A stretch of DNA of 64,000 nucleotides, taken from assembly GCA_046350055.1 (NCBI GenBank), contig JAXMBC010000001.1:2232001-2296000 (forward strand), given 5' to 3'. This DNA comes from JAEUIE01 sp046350055 (GTDB taxonomy: Bacteria > Planctomycetota > Planctomycetia > Gemmatales > HRBIN36). A program made the position numbers and the translations under genes. The notes under the pieces are model-generated. The model was not told the origin of the DNA. It searched no databases and saw only the letters and a program-made list of their open reading frames with translations. Each line of letters starts with the position of its first letter. Within the stretch, counting starts at the first letter, position 1. Positions 27,360 to 36,555 of the stretch are shown here, piece by piece.

Positions 27360-28330
27360 TCGTAGGCTTTTTGCAGATTGCGGAGGTTGAGCGTCATCTT
27401 CTCAAAGTAGAGGTTGGGATCTACTTCATACGGTGAGTTGGGAAGCGACGGGCCTGTTTCGATCGGATCGAGATCGATGATCTTCACCCGCCTGGCATCA
27501 ATCTCTTTGGCAAGGTTCTCTGCAACGCCACGAGGGAATTGCGGTTCGACACCGATGACCCGGACACCCTTTTTGCCAAACTCCGTCGCCTGCTCACGCA
27601 GCGCTGCGGGGCTGAGGGGCTGATCCCCTTTGACATCGCGAATAGTGCCGACGATGGGTATGCCAAAAGAGCGACTGAAGTAGCGGAAGGAATCGTGGAA
27701 AGTCACCAGGCCACCCTGAGCCGATTTGAGTTGATCTTTGCCTTGTGCGTGCAGTTTGGCCAGGCGGTCTTTCACTTCAGCAGCACGCTTCTTGTAATTG
27801 GCTGCGTTCTTTGCATCGCGATCGACCAGGGCAGCTTCGATGGCATCGACGATGTATCCTGCTTCCTCCATGCCGAGCCAGACATGAGGGTCAATACCGG
27901 CATGCTGCACCAGTTTATCACCATGGTAATGCGGCTTGCCATCAGCCTCGAGTCGCTTTTCTGCAGGTATAGCCTGCCCGGTGCGGATGACTTTAAGTTT
28001 GCGGTTGTCAGACGATTTCACCATGCCATTGAGAAACTCTTCGAGTCCCAGGGCTACCACCACGAAGAGGTCGGCTTGCGCGAGAATCCTGGCATCGTCG
28101 GAGGTAGGTTCGAAGTCATGTGGGCCATGAGAAGTCATGAGGCAGAGCACCTCGGCATCGTCGCCTGCTATCAACTTCGTGAAGCAATACATGGGCACAA
28201 TGGAGGTCAGCACACGTACTTTACCCGTGGACTTCCAGGGAGATGCCGTCGGCGTGGTGCTGGAAGCAGTACTGTTGGAGCAACCTGCCAGCAAGAGCAT
28301 GGTAAGGAGAAAGCCGGTCCAGCGAAGCAT
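27356..28330 (-). CDS. Metal ABC transporter substrate-binding lipoprotein (ZnuA type)
   Basis: A cluster A-I metal-binding protein that captures Zn or Mn in the periplasm. The signal peptide ends in the lipobox LLLAGC, so it is a lipoprotein. Metal-ligand motifs are present: GPHDFEPTSDDARIL (first His), HAGIDPHVWLG (second His), VTFHDSFRYFSRSFG (third His) and VIGVEPQFP (Glu/Asp). The short His-containing loop KPHYHGDKLVQH sits before the second ligand, as in zinc-specific ZnuA, and favours zinc over manganese. It is first in the pair with the ATPase gene. An imperfect AT-rich palindrome lies about 27-55 bases upstream. Confidence 0.9.
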   Translation of the reverse strand: MLRWTGFLLTMLLLAGCSNSTASSTTPTASPWKSTGKVRVLTSIVPMYCFTKLIAGDDAEVLCLMTSHGPHDFEPTSDDARILAQADLFVVVALGLEEFLNGMVKSSDNRKLKVIRTGQAIPAEKRLEADGKPHYHGDKLVQHAGIDPHVWLGMEEAGYIVDAIEAALVDRDAKNAANYKKRAAEVKDRLAKLHAQGKDQLKSAQGGLVTFHDSFRYFSRSFGIPIVGTIRDVKGDQPLSPAALREQATEFGKKGVRVIGVEPQFPRGVAENLAKEIDARRVKIIDLDPIETGPSLPNSPYEVDPNLYFEKMTLNLRNLQKAYE

Positions 28331-28356
28331 GCAAGTAGATCCTGAAAGTGCAGGGC

Positions 28357-28385
28357 ACGTTATCCTTTGTTATACAATATTACGT
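28357..28385. promoter_or_regulatory. Candidate Fur/Zur-family operator upstream of znuA-like gene
   Basis: The arms ACGTTAT (28357-28363) and ATTACGT (28379-28385) pair with one mismatch. Within them GTTATACAATATTAC (28369-28383) is an imperfect palindrome with the GTTATA...TATTAC look of zinc-responsive Zur boxes. It lies in the promoter region of the minus-strand zinc-type binding-protein gene. The assignment rests on position and appearance only. Confidence 0.35.
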
Positions 28386-28546
28386 TGCTGCGGAATGGTG
28401 GGTTCAGGAATCCTGAAATCATCCGCTGGTCAATTTCTTTCGATCCATGAGAACAAGCGACACTTTGCAACGAATCATAAAGAGGCTCTTGCGTTACGGA
28501 TGAAACGCTTTACCATAGGGCTTCTACTGAGAACGGAGACACAGGT

Positions 28547-28945
28547 ATGACAGCACCGATGGGCACCAAGACGACCTCCTCAGGCGCGGGGCCCGCCTTT
28601 ATTCAGATTGAACGCCATGGCGATATAGCTATCATCGTGCCTAATGCCGATGTGGAAGCGATGCAATGGGACCTCATCGAACAGGCCGCTGAGATAGTCC
28701 TCCAGCCTCTCAAGAAAGAGCCGGCTAGTGGCGTTATCGTGGATCTCAGCAAAGTGGCCTATTTCGGGTCGGTGTTTCTGTCCCTTCTCCTGCGGTGCCA
28801 CAAGCTGGTTAAGCAGCAGGGCAACGAAATGGTTCTTTGTGGTGCATCAGACCGGGCCAAGGAACTGCTCAAGCTGACTGCACTCGATACCCTGTGGGCC
28901 ATCTACCAGGACCGCGACGAAGCGCTGGACGCCATGGCGGCGTAG
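28547..28945 (+). CDS. STAS-domain protein (anti-sigma factor antagonist-like)
   Basis: A 132-residue single STAS domain of the SpoIIAA/RsbV type. The fold motifs are GDIAIIVPNADVEAMQWDLIEQAA, GVIVDLSKVAYFGSVFLSLLLRCHKLV and NEMVLCGASDRAKELLKLTALDTLWAIYQDRDEAL (quoted in parts of the family pattern: strand, DLSxVxxxGS, helix, LCG, LxLTxLDTLW). The usual phospho-acceptor position is in YFGSVFL, where the Ser matches the conserved site. No anti-sigma kinase or sigma gene lies beside it. A hairpin with a T-rich tail follows. Confidence 0.85.
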   Translation: MTAPMGTKTTSSGAGPAFIQIERHGDIAIIVPNADVEAMQWDLIEQAAEIVLQPLKKEPASGVIVDLSKVAYFGSVFLSLLLRCHKLVKQQGNEMVLCGASDRAKELLKLTALDTLWAIYQDRDEALDAMAA

Positions 28946-28975
28946 AATAGTGATTGGATGATCACGACAAGAGCA

Positions 28976-29036
28976 GCGGGATCCATCCCGCCGGATTGCA
29001 TGCACCTTCGGCGGGGATCCACCCCGCCTCTTTTGT
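28976..29036. repeat. Pair of palindromes; the second is a likely terminator
   Basis: The first is GCGGGATCCATCCCGC (28976-28991). The second has arms GGCGGGG (29010-29016) and CCCCGCC (29022-29028) with an ATCCA loop, followed by TCTTTTGTT. Both share the core GCGGG-ATCCA-CCCGC, and alternative pairing between them (CCCGCCG with CGGCGGG) is also possible. The second arm probably ends the STAS transcript; the twin layout looks like a REP/BIME-type unit. Confidence 0.55.
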
Positions 29037-29068
29037 TGCAGAATAACATCAAAAGCTGGAATTTCCCC

Positions 29069-30046
29069 ATGGATGCCCCTACACCTCGTCCCTTTATCAC
29101 CAACGAAAACTACATCGAACAGCTCAAAAAAACCGCGGACAAGTTCCTCACTGATGGAGCCAGCCGGGGGGATATCAAACTCGTCACCACCGCTGTCAAG
29201 GAACTGCGCTACGCCCTCAAGGTCTTTGCTCCCTATCGTCATCGCCACAAGGTCACTGTCTTCGGTTCAGCCCGCACTGCAGCAGAGCATCCCAGTTACG
29301 AACAGACGATTGAGTTCAGTCAGAAGATGGCTGCTGCAGACTATATGGTCATTACCGGAGCTGCTCATGGCATCATGGAAGCAGGCCATGTCGGAGCAGG
29401 TAAACAGCAAAGCATTGGCGTCAATATCCTGCTCCCCTTCGAGCAGGCTGCGAACAAAGTCATTCACGGCGATGAGAAACTCGTGCATCTGAAGTATTTC
29501 TTTACCCGCAAGCTGATGCTCGTGAAAGAATCGCAAGCGGTGGCGGTGTTCCCCGGTGGCTTCGGCACCCACGATGAATTGTTTGAGATCCTGACCCTGA
29601 TGCAGACAGGCAAAAACCCCCTCATCCCCGTGGTGCTGATCGAAGAACCCAATGGCGATTACTGGCATCTCTGGCTGCGTTTCGTGACAGAGGTGCTGCT
29701 CCCTCGGGGCTACATCTGTCCGTGGGATTTGTCACTCTTCAAGATCACGCAGGATGTGGACGAAGCGGTTGCCACTATTCAGAACTTTTACCGTACTTAT
29801 CACAGCATGCGCTACGTCGGCGATCATCTCATCATGCGGCTCAAGCGGCCACTGAGCGACGCGGAAATGACCATGCTCCACGATCGCTTCAGCGATGTGC
29901 TGAAGTCAGGCCGTTTCGAACAGACTGAAGCCCACCCCGCTGAACACCAGGAAACACACTTGGCCGATCTGCCTCGGCTCAAGTTTGTCTTCAACCGGCA
30001 ACGCCTGGGACGCCTGCGGCAGTTGATTGATGTCATCAACAGGTAA
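29069..30046 (+). CDS. LOG family protein (TIGR00730-like)
   Basis: A 325-residue protein of the LOG/lysine-decarboxylase-like fold. The diagnostic motif PGGFGTHDELFE is present, with VFGSARTAAEHPSYEQ at the start of the Rossmann core and VITGAAHGIMEAGHVGAG as the Gly-rich loop. Small LOG proteins release free cytokinins from nucleotides. The longer type found here, with an N-terminal helical extension and a C-terminal tail of about 80 residues, occurs widely in bacteria and its substrate is not established. The ATG at 29069 is preferred over the far upstream frame start, which runs through the terminator hairpin. Confidence 0.85.
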   Translation: MDAPTPRPFITNENYIEQLKKTADKFLTDGASRGDIKLVTTAVKELRYALKVFAPYRHRHKVTVFGSARTAAEHPSYEQTIEFSQKMAAADYMVITGAAHGIMEAGHVGAGKQQSIGVNILLPFEQAANKVIHGDEKLVHLKYFFTRKLMLVKESQAVAVFPGGFGTHDELFEILTLMQTGKNPLIPVVLIEEPNGDYWHLWLRFVTEVLLPRGYICPWDLSLFKITQDVDEAVATIQNFYRTYHSMRYVGDHLIMRLKRPLSDAEMTMLHDRFSDVLKSGRFEQTEAHPAEHQETHLADLPRLKFVFNRQRLGRLRQLIDVINR

Positions 30047-30101
30047 GCGAGCGGAGGTGGCATCAGTCCCTGAGTCCAAGCGATAGCGAAACCTCTCAGG
30101 A

Positions 30102-31856
30102 GTGCATCCTATTCTCTCGTGGATCCGATCCCTGAGCAGGCTGCTGGCAGCGCTGAGCATCGGCATTACCGTCTGGTACGTCGTTTTTCGTTGGACGGTA
30201 CCTCAGCCGCATCATGCGGTGGTACCGGGGGTGTTGGAAGTCTCGTTGTTTGGTGGAACGCACACGTCGAACGAACCTCAACCATTTCGCTTCGACAGCA
30301 CTGGCTGGTGGATTGCCGTGAAGTCCTCGGGGGCAATCGCAGGGATCAAGATAGGGATCAAACCACACGAGCCACATAAGTGGAGAGTGTACAACTTGCT
30401 CACAGGCGAGGTACGGACACATACCTGGCAAGATGCGATGGACTCTCAGTCGTGGGCGCCGTTGCCGCAAGGGTATCGCCATACCCGTGAGGCCAGTGAT
30501 GGTGGAATCGAAGTGGTCGATACCAGTTTCGTGGACGGCATCAGTGTCGTCAGGATGCGGTTTCCCAAGAATGAGTTGGCTGATGGCCGCGTGTGGTTCA
30601 GTCGCGATGGCAGCAGAGCAGTGACGACACATCGCTTGCCTCTGATGAAATTGCTCGGAGTAAGCACAACTTCGGGCGTTGTTCTGGCAGATATCCTATT
30701 GTGGGAACAAGAAAGCAGGCCATGGATGTCTGTTGGTGGGCAAATAATCTCCGAGGACGGGCTGTTCACCCATGATGGTTGTCCACGCTTTGTTCAACTA
30801 TGGAACCTACCAGAGGGTAAACGAGAACACTCGTGGCTACTTCCTGCGTTCACTACTACCAATTCGTTGAATCTCAGTCCATGTGGGCGCTGGCTAGTGC
30901 GTACGGAACCCATTCTCTGGGGATATGGCCCGGTCGAGCCTAAAGAGGCCATCGTTTGTAATGGGCAAACGGGAGAGATGCATCATCTCCCTTCCCCAGC
31001 CAAAGATGGATGGAGAGGTTACTATCAAGCTCATGTCACCTCGGCAGGCATGCACTTGACCTATGCTCGACAAGTCGCATCTGGATCGTTTAGCCCTCCC
31101 GTAGTTCAATTGGAGATTGATGTTGAATCTGGACTACCGATCTTTGCATTTCCATCTCTGAAACAGGTGGCATGGCGTGGCAGCCTGGCTGGAAGTGGGA
31201 CCAATAGCACCATTCCCATGCGCACGGTAGATGGTATGGACGTCGCCTTGGTGGAAAATGGGAAGAACGTGGAAGTCGCCAGAGTTGATATCCATGATGG
31301 GGAAGTCAAAGTGTTGAGCAAGCCCGTCTCCATTGAGCCAGGCAACGGATATCACCTCATGCCGTTGTCCCAGCCTGGCCAGGTCCTCGTTACCTGGCTG
31401 CCTATGCCTACCAATCAATTCCTGTACGACCTGGCGAGCAAGATCCATTTCAACCTGCAAAAGTACTTGCCTCAATCCAAGACGCTTTCCGCTTCAATTG
31501 TGGATATCCATCAGAGTCGCATCGTCTGGAATGGCACGTTGACTGTGCCAGCTGAACACTACAACTCCAATTTGTCAGGTTACGGTGGTGGAAACCAGAC
31601 AATGCACCTCTTGAACTCCTCCCCGCAATTCACCACCACCACTGACCAGCAAGCAGTGTGGGCATGTTATGCCGTGGGTAATGACTTCCATCTCTTCCGC
31701 TGGCCGTTGCCGTTGCGGTCGTATTCGGCCTGGTGGAGTGCAGTGGCGGGAGCGTTGACCTTCGTACTTACCTGGCGATGGTTGAAGCGGCGCGCAAATC
31801 TAGTTCTTCTCCCGAGTTCTCCTCCCGTACCAGCCGCTCTGCATCGTGGCCGCTGA
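30102..31856 (+). CDS. Hypothetical protein with one N-terminal and one C-terminal membrane span
   Basis: A 584-residue protein that I cannot assign. A hydrophobic segment at about residues 9-30 (SLSRLLAALSIGITVWYVVF) acts as signal anchor. A long extracytoplasmic beta-rich region follows with repeated W-x-V-x and G-x-W patterns and short DGSRAV and SPCGRWLVRTEPIL segments that resemble blades of a beta-propeller. A second span at about 548-568 (WWSAVAGALTFVLTWRW) ends in KRR. The gene overlaps the end of the RND pump gene on the opposite strand by 89 bases (31768-31856). There is 55 bases between it and the LOG gene upstream. Confidence 0.65.
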   Translation: MHPILSWIRSLSRLLAALSIGITVWYVVFRWTVPQPHHAVVPGVLEVSLFGGTHTSNEPQPFRFDSTGWWIAVKSSGAIAGIKIGIKPHEPHKWRVYNLLTGEVRTHTWQDAMDSQSWAPLPQGYRHTREASDGGIEVVDTSFVDGISVVRMRFPKNELADGRVWFSRDGSRAVTTHRLPLMKLLGVSTTSGVVLADILLWEQESRPWMSVGGQIISEDGLFTHDGCPRFVQLWNLPEGKREHSWLLPAFTTTNSLNLSPCGRWLVRTEPILWGYGPVEPKEAIVCNGQTGEMHHLPSPAKDGWRGYYQAHVTSAGMHLTYARQVASGSFSPPVVQLEIDVESGLPIFAFPSLKQVAWRGSLAGSGTNSTIPMRTVDGMDVALVENGKNVEVARVDIHDGEVKVLSKPVSIEPGNGYHLMPLSQPGQVLVTWLPMPTNQFLYDLASKIHFNLQKYLPQSKTLSASIVDIHQSRIVWNGTLTVPAEHYNSNLSGYGGGNQTMHLLNSSPQFTTTTDQQAVWACYAVGNDFHLFRWPLPLRSYSAWWSAVAGALTFVLTWRWLKRRANLVLLPSSPPVPAALHRGR

Positions 31857-34800
31857 ACTTCCAGAACAGTCCGGGGTGAATCAGGAACTCGCACAGCGTT
31901 GAAGTGATCAGCCCACCAAGGATGACCGTAGCTACGGGGTAGAGTATCTCGAGTCCCGGTTTCTTTCCGCCAATGACCAGCGGTACCAGGCCGATGCCTG
32001 CAGTCAGGGCGGTCATGAGGACCGGGGCGAGCCGTTCCAGGCTGCCTCGCAGGATCATGGCGGGCGTGAACGATTCCCGTTCCTCCTTCATCAGGTGGAA
32101 GTAGTGGGTGACGAGCAGGATGCCATTTCGCACAGCGATGCCTCCCAGTGAGACGAAGCCGATCAGGCTGGCAACACTTAGCGACTGCCTGGTAATCACA
32201 AGAGCGATGACGCCGCCGATGAAGGCAGTAGGAATGGCATTCAGAATTTGCAAGCTGATCCGTAATGAGGGGTAGAGCATCATCAGGACCACGAACATGC
32301 CCAGCAGCGAAACCCCCGCCAGGACGCTGATGAGCAGTGTGGCTGAGCGTTGGGCGGCAAACTGCCCGCCGAACTCGACAAAGTAGCCTTCAGGCAGCTT
32401 CAGTTGTTCTTTCAGCAGAGCCTCGGCCTGGGCCACAGCACTACCGAGATCGCGATCCACCACATTGCAGCGGACCACCTGAATTCGGCGAACATTCTCG
32501 CGGTTCACCAGATTGGGCCCGCTGGAAGCCTCCGGGAAGTCAGCCACATCACCCAGCCGAATCTGGCCGTGTCCGTTAGGCAGATGCAGCCGCAAGTCTT
32601 TCAATCGCGTCGCATCAGATCGGAACGGTTCCTTGAGCTTCAGGATCAAGGCGTAGCGCCGCTGACCTTCCAGCACCTGGGAGACAACTTCGCCCTTCAT
32701 GGCTGTCTGCACAAATTCGGCAACATACTGTCGGCTCAGGCCATACAGGGCCAGGTCATCTGGCCGCAGTACCAGGTGCAGTTCGTCCACACGCTGCTGG
32801 GGATCAATAATCGGTGGCGTGATGCCAGGAACACTCGCCACCAGGCGGCTGGCCTGCGTTGCCAGATCGCGGAGTTTGTCGAGGTCATCACCATACAGCT
32901 TGATGGCAATCTGGGCGTTCACCCCGGAGAGCATGTGGCTTATCATGTGCGACAATGGTTGCTCTGCGGAGAGATCGACGCCCGGCACCTCGGTCCGCAA
33001 TTCTGCCAGCAGTTTCGCCAGGAACGCATCCCGGTCGTATTTCACCGACTGGTTCATTGTGATGATGTATTCGCTGGTACTGACTGGCTCGACGTGTTCA
33101 TCCAGTTCCGCCCGTCCGCTGCGACGGATGAAGTAGCGGATCAGCCCCGTGGGGTTTTCGTCACTGGCCTGCATGGTCCGCAGTTTCTTGTCAATGAGTG
33201 CACAGGTTTCGTTGGATGCTTTCAGGGAGGAGCCGCCGGGCAGGACAACATTGAGCTGTACACTGCCTTCATCGAATTTGGGGAGGAAGTTGCTGCCCAG
33301 TTGCGACATGATCCACCCGCAGAGGATAACCAGAATCCAGGTGAACAGGAGCAAAGTGCCGGCGTAAGCCATGCTGAAACGGATGAGATAGCTGGCTCCG
33401 ACTTTCAGGATTCGCAGCAGCAGTCCATCGCCCTGTTCGTGTGTCGCCCTGGAGTTTGACAACAGGTAGTAGGAGAGCACGGGTGTGACTGTAAGTGAAA
33501 CAAACAGGGAAGCAAGGATTGAGACGATGTAGGCGATGCCGAGCGGTACGAAGAGTTTACCTTCCACTCCGCTCAGTGCAAACAGGGGTACGAAGGCGAG
33601 AACCACCACAGCGGTGCCGAAGACGATGGCGGAACGTATCTCCTTGCTGGCTTCATACACCACGACCAGATCGGAACGGGGTTTCTCAGATGCGTGGTTC
33701 TCCCGCAAACGGCGGAAGATGTTCTCCACATCCACGATGGCATCGTCCACCAGTTCCCCCATGGCCACCGCAATGCCACCCAGAGTCATCACATTGATGC
33801 TGAGTTCCGTACCGGCGAAGTAGCCGATGAATTTGAAGATGATGGCTGTCGTCACCAGAGAAAGGGGTATGGCTGTCAAGGTGATAAACGTGGTGCGGAA
33901 ATTGAGCAGAAAGAGGAACAGAACCACCAGCACCAGCCCGGCACCAATGAGCAGTGCTTCCTGTACATAGTAGATACCACGATCAATGAAGCTTTTCAGC
34001 TGAAAGAGATCGGTATTGATGACGAGATCAGCGGGAAGTGAAGGCTGTAGATCGCGTAAAGCCTCTTTTACCTGATCAGTCAGATGGCGGGTATCGTAGT
34101 GAGGCTGCTTGGCTATGGTGATGACAATGCCTGGCGCACCATTGACACTGGCTTCACCCCGTTTGGGGCCGGGCGCCTGCTCGATGGTGGCTACATTCTC
34201 CAGCAGTACAGGTCGCTCACTCGTCGATTTGACGGGCACCAGCAACAGGTCATTCACTACATCCTGAGACAAAGGTCCGAGTCTGCCGATCACTCGTACC
34301 GCTCGTTCGGTTTGTCCTTCTTCCAGGTAACCACCGCTGGCATTAACATTAGTGGCCAGGATGGCTGCTTCGACATCCTGCAGGGTAACGTTGTATTCCT
34401 GAAGTTTGTCGGGATCAATCAGGACCTGATATTGTTTACGGTCGCCTCCCATCACAATGACTTCAGAGATGCCAGTGAGTTTGAGCAGTCGGGGGCGTAT
34501 GACCCAATCGGCCAGGGTACGCAGTTCCATCCGCTGCTGCACACTGCTTGCCAGGTTTTGTTCTCGAAAGGAAATGCCAATGTGAATAATCTGTCCCATC
34601 AGGGACGCTGGTGGCGTCATCTGCCAGCGAATGCCAGGGGGGAGGGCGATGGTGGCAAGACGCTCCGTAACGACCTGCCGGGCCTTGTGTACTTCGGTCT
34701 GCCAGTTGAAGTCGACATAGAGTATGGACGTTTCCTGCGTGGCCTGGCTGCGCACTGTGACCACGCCACTTGCACCCAGGATCGCAGTCTCCATCGGTTG

Positions 34801-34998
34801 ATTGACAAGCGATTCCACTTCTTCAGGGGAAAGGCCCGGGCATTCGGTGAGGAGTACCACGCGGGTACGATCAAGGTCAGGGAACACATCGATGGGAAGT
34901 TGAGTTGCCACGTAGCCGCCATAGCCCAGCAATACCAGGGCAAGCACGAGGATGAGTCCTCGGCGTTTCAGTGACCAGCGGATGACAGCGTTCAGCAT
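31768..34998 (-). CDS. Heavy-metal efflux RND permease (CzcA/CusA family)
   Basis: The inner-membrane proton/metal antiporter of a three-part efflux pump, 1076 residues. Typical RND features are seen: IDVFPDLDRTRVVLLTECPGLSPEEVE in the first porter region, ten or more hydrophobic spans, and the charged TM4 motif GELVDDAIVDVENIFRRL. The latter marks the heavy-metal (HME) branch. The start is the ATG at 34998 (MLNAVIRWSL); the frame remains open to a TTG at 35043 but this is unlikely. It follows the adaptor gene by 41 bases. No outer-membrane factor is encoded nearby. Metal specificity cannot be read with certainty. Confidence 0.92.
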   Translation of the reverse strand: MLNAVIRWSLKRRGLILVLALVLLGYGGYVATQLPIDVFPDLDRTRVVLLTECPGLSPEEVESLVNQPMETAILGASGVVTVRSQATQETSILYVDFNWQTEVHKARQVVTERLATIALPPGIRWQMTPPASLMGQIIHIGISFREQNLASSVQQRMELRTLADWVIRPRLLKLTGISEVIVMGGDRKQYQVLIDPDKLQEYNVTLQDVEAAILATNVNASGGYLEEGQTERAVRVIGRLGPLSQDVVNDLLLVPVKSTSERPVLLENVATIEQAPGPKRGEASVNGAPGIVITIAKQPHYDTRHLTDQVKEALRDLQPSLPADLVINTDLFQLKSFIDRGIYYVQEALLIGAGLVLVVLFLFLLNFRTTFITLTAIPLSLVTTAIIFKFIGYFAGTELSINVMTLGGIAVAMGELVDDAIVDVENIFRRLRENHASEKPRSDLVVVYEASKEIRSAIVFGTAVVVLAFVPLFALSGVEGKLFVPLGIAYIVSILASLFVSLTVTPVLSYYLLSNSRATHEQGDGLLLRILKVGASYLIRFSMAYAGTLLLFTWILVILCGWIMSQLGSNFLPKFDEGSVQLNVVLPGGSSLKASNETCALIDKKLRTMQASDENPTGLIRYFIRRSGRAELDEHVEPVSTSEYIITMNQSVKYDRDAFLAKLLAELRTEVPGVDLSAEQPLSHMISHMLSGVNAQIAIKLYGDDLDKLRDLATQASRLVASVPGITPPIIDPQQRVDELHLVLRPDDLALYGLSRQYVAEFVQTAMKGEVVSQVLEGQRRYALILKLKEPFRSDATRLKDLRLHLPNGHGQIRLGDVADFPEASSGPNLVNRENVRRIQVVRCNVVDRDLGSAVAQAEALLKEQLKLPEGYFVEFGGQFAAQRSATLLISVLAGVSLLGMFVVLMMLYPSLRISLQILNAIPTAFIGGVIALVITRQSLSVASLIGFVSLGGIAVRNGILLVTHYFHLMKEERESFTPAMILRGSLERLAPVLMTALTAGIGLVPLVIGGKKPGLEILYPVATVILGGLITSTLCEFLIHPGLFWKFSGHDAERLVREENSGEELDLRAASTIAR

Positions 34999-35039
34999 AG
35001 CGTACCTGTTCTGTGGGATGGCCTTCCGTCTCGAGTCTG

Positions 35040-36413
35040 TCAATCATCGCCGTTCTTGTGCAAACTGCCATCGGCATGCATGTGGTAGCCGGCGGGAACG
35101 CCGCTGGTGGCGGATTTGAGCATGCGATTGATCTGGGCCGCGCCGTTCTGGGCGATATAGGTACCGGCAGGAATGCCTGGATCCACGGCGAGAATACTGC
35201 GAGTGCGATCCTGGAGTACCACTTTCACCGGCTGCCTGGTGAAGGTGTTTACATTTTGCGTGAAAACGTAGCTCTCCGCCCCTTCCCGGGTGACGGCATC
35301 TCGCGGTACCACCCATACGTTCCTGATTTCATCCACCGGCACCTGCAGACGCACTTTCTGACCGGGACGGAATCGCCACAGTGTTTGCGTCTGCGTCCCT
35401 TGCCTGACCACACGCGATTCATTGCTCAGTGGCAGTCGAAAAGCAAAGGTACGGTTGACGGGATCGATGGTGTTGGCCAAGTGCTGGATACGGAAAACTT
35501 GAGTGCAGGGGCCCCACCCGGAACCCGCAGGTTCCTGAAAGTCGACTTCCACCGTCCATCCTTCCTTGACAGCACGTTCCAGAAACGGCGTCTCATCGCG
35601 GAAGGCACGCCCTTCGATGACCAGGTAATGATGGTTCGCGAGAGTACAGAGTGTTTGTCCCGCCTGTACCTGCTGCCCCAGTTCCGCTTTCAACTCCTGG
35701 ACTTCATAGTGGGCTGCGTTATCGTTGGTACCCTGGAGCGTGCTGGAATCTCGAATACTGGCAAGAGGGGGTACGAGCACCTCCATTTCACGCACAAAGG
35801 TTCCATCTGCAACTCCTTGAATCTGAGTTGGAGTGAAGCCGCGGGAAAGCAGTTCCTGGTGGGCCGCCTGGGCTGCCACCTCCAGCCGTGTCACTTGCTG
35901 TTGAATCTCCAGCAGTCTGACTTCAGGGATGGCATTGCCTGCCTGCGTCAGACGTTCCAGTTGGGTCCTGGCCAGTTTGATACTCTGCTGGTTCTTGAAC
36001 AGCTCACTCTGGGTCTGGTGCAATGTTTCGCTGAGCAGCCGGATGGTGAACAGAGGTTGGCCGGGAGTCACTGTTTCCCCCGGCAGGTGATGTATGGTCT
36101 GGACGATTCCGATGACAGGAGAGACAACCCCCCGGTCGCTGAGGCCCGGACGGTCGAGAATCATGCCGGGAACAGTCAACGACTTGGGGTAGACCGTAGG
36201 CTTCAGAAGCAGCGGAGTGATGCCAAGATTGGAAATCGCCTGATCGGTCAGAATGACATTTTTCGACGGTGTCGGAGGTATTTCAGCATTCTCTATCTTC
36301 CTTGCTGGCGTAACCCAGGGCATCCAGGTGGCACGGGTCGAGTAGCCCGCATACACCAGTCCAGCGAGTACCAGCAGCGGAAGAAGCTGTTTGATGATAC
36401 GCAACATGACCAT
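35040..36413 (-). CDS. RND efflux periplasmic adaptor (membrane fusion protein)
   Basis: Links the RND pump to an outer-membrane channel. The 457 residues begin with a membrane anchor (LLPLLVLAGLVYAGYS). The lipoyl/barrel-sandwich parts are VVSPVIGIVQTIHHLPGETVTPGQPLF and its partner VQAGQTLCTLANHHYLVIEGRA, with a coiled-coil hairpin between them (LHQTQSELFKNQQSIKLARTQ). The C-terminal end, VPAGYHMHADGSLHKNGDD, has two His residues and could contact metal. It sits between a small Cys/His protein gene and the pump gene on the same strand. A second ATG two codons later is equally possible. Confidence 0.88.
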   Translation of the reverse strand: MVMLRIIKQLLPLLVLAGLVYAGYSTRATWMPWVTPARKIENAEIPPTPSKNVILTDQAISNLGITPLLLKPTVYPKSLTVPGMILDRPGLSDRGVVSPVIGIVQTIHHLPGETVTPGQPLFTIRLLSETLHQTQSELFKNQQSIKLARTQLERLTQAGNAIPEVRLLEIQQQVTRLEVAAQAAHQELLSRGFTPTQIQGVADGTFVREMEVLVPPLASIRDSSTLQGTNDNAAHYEVQELKAELGQQVQAGQTLCTLANHHYLVIEGRAFRDETPFLERAVKEGWTVEVDFQEPAGSGWGPCTQVFRIQHLANTIDPVNRTFAFRLPLSNESRVVRQGTQTQTLWRFRPGQKVRLQVPVDEIRNVWVVPRDAVTREGAESYVFTQNVNTFTRQPVKVVLQDRTRSILAVDPGIPAGTYIAQNGAAQINRMLKSATSGVPAGYHMHADGSLHKNGDD

Positions 36414-36526
36414 TTCTCAATAAGTGTAGGAGACTCGCAGTCGTGGACTGGAATGCGTGAGGCACCGGTGTGCCTGGAATAAAGCTGGTAAAACGGATGG
36501 GCGCCGCCGAAAAGCGCGGTAATACA

Positions 36527-36545
36527 TCCTGAACATGATTCAGGA
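36527..36545. promoter_or_regulatory. Dyad between small Cys/His gene and adaptor gene
   Basis: TCCTGAA (36527-36533) and TTCAGGA (36539-36545) form a perfect 7-bp inverted repeat with a 5-base spacer. It lies 10 bases past the stop of the small Cys/His-rich gene and about 115 bases ahead of the adaptor start. It could be an operator, an intra-operon attenuator or an RNA-processing hairpin. Confidence 0.35.
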
Positions 36546-36555
36546 AGAGGAAGTA

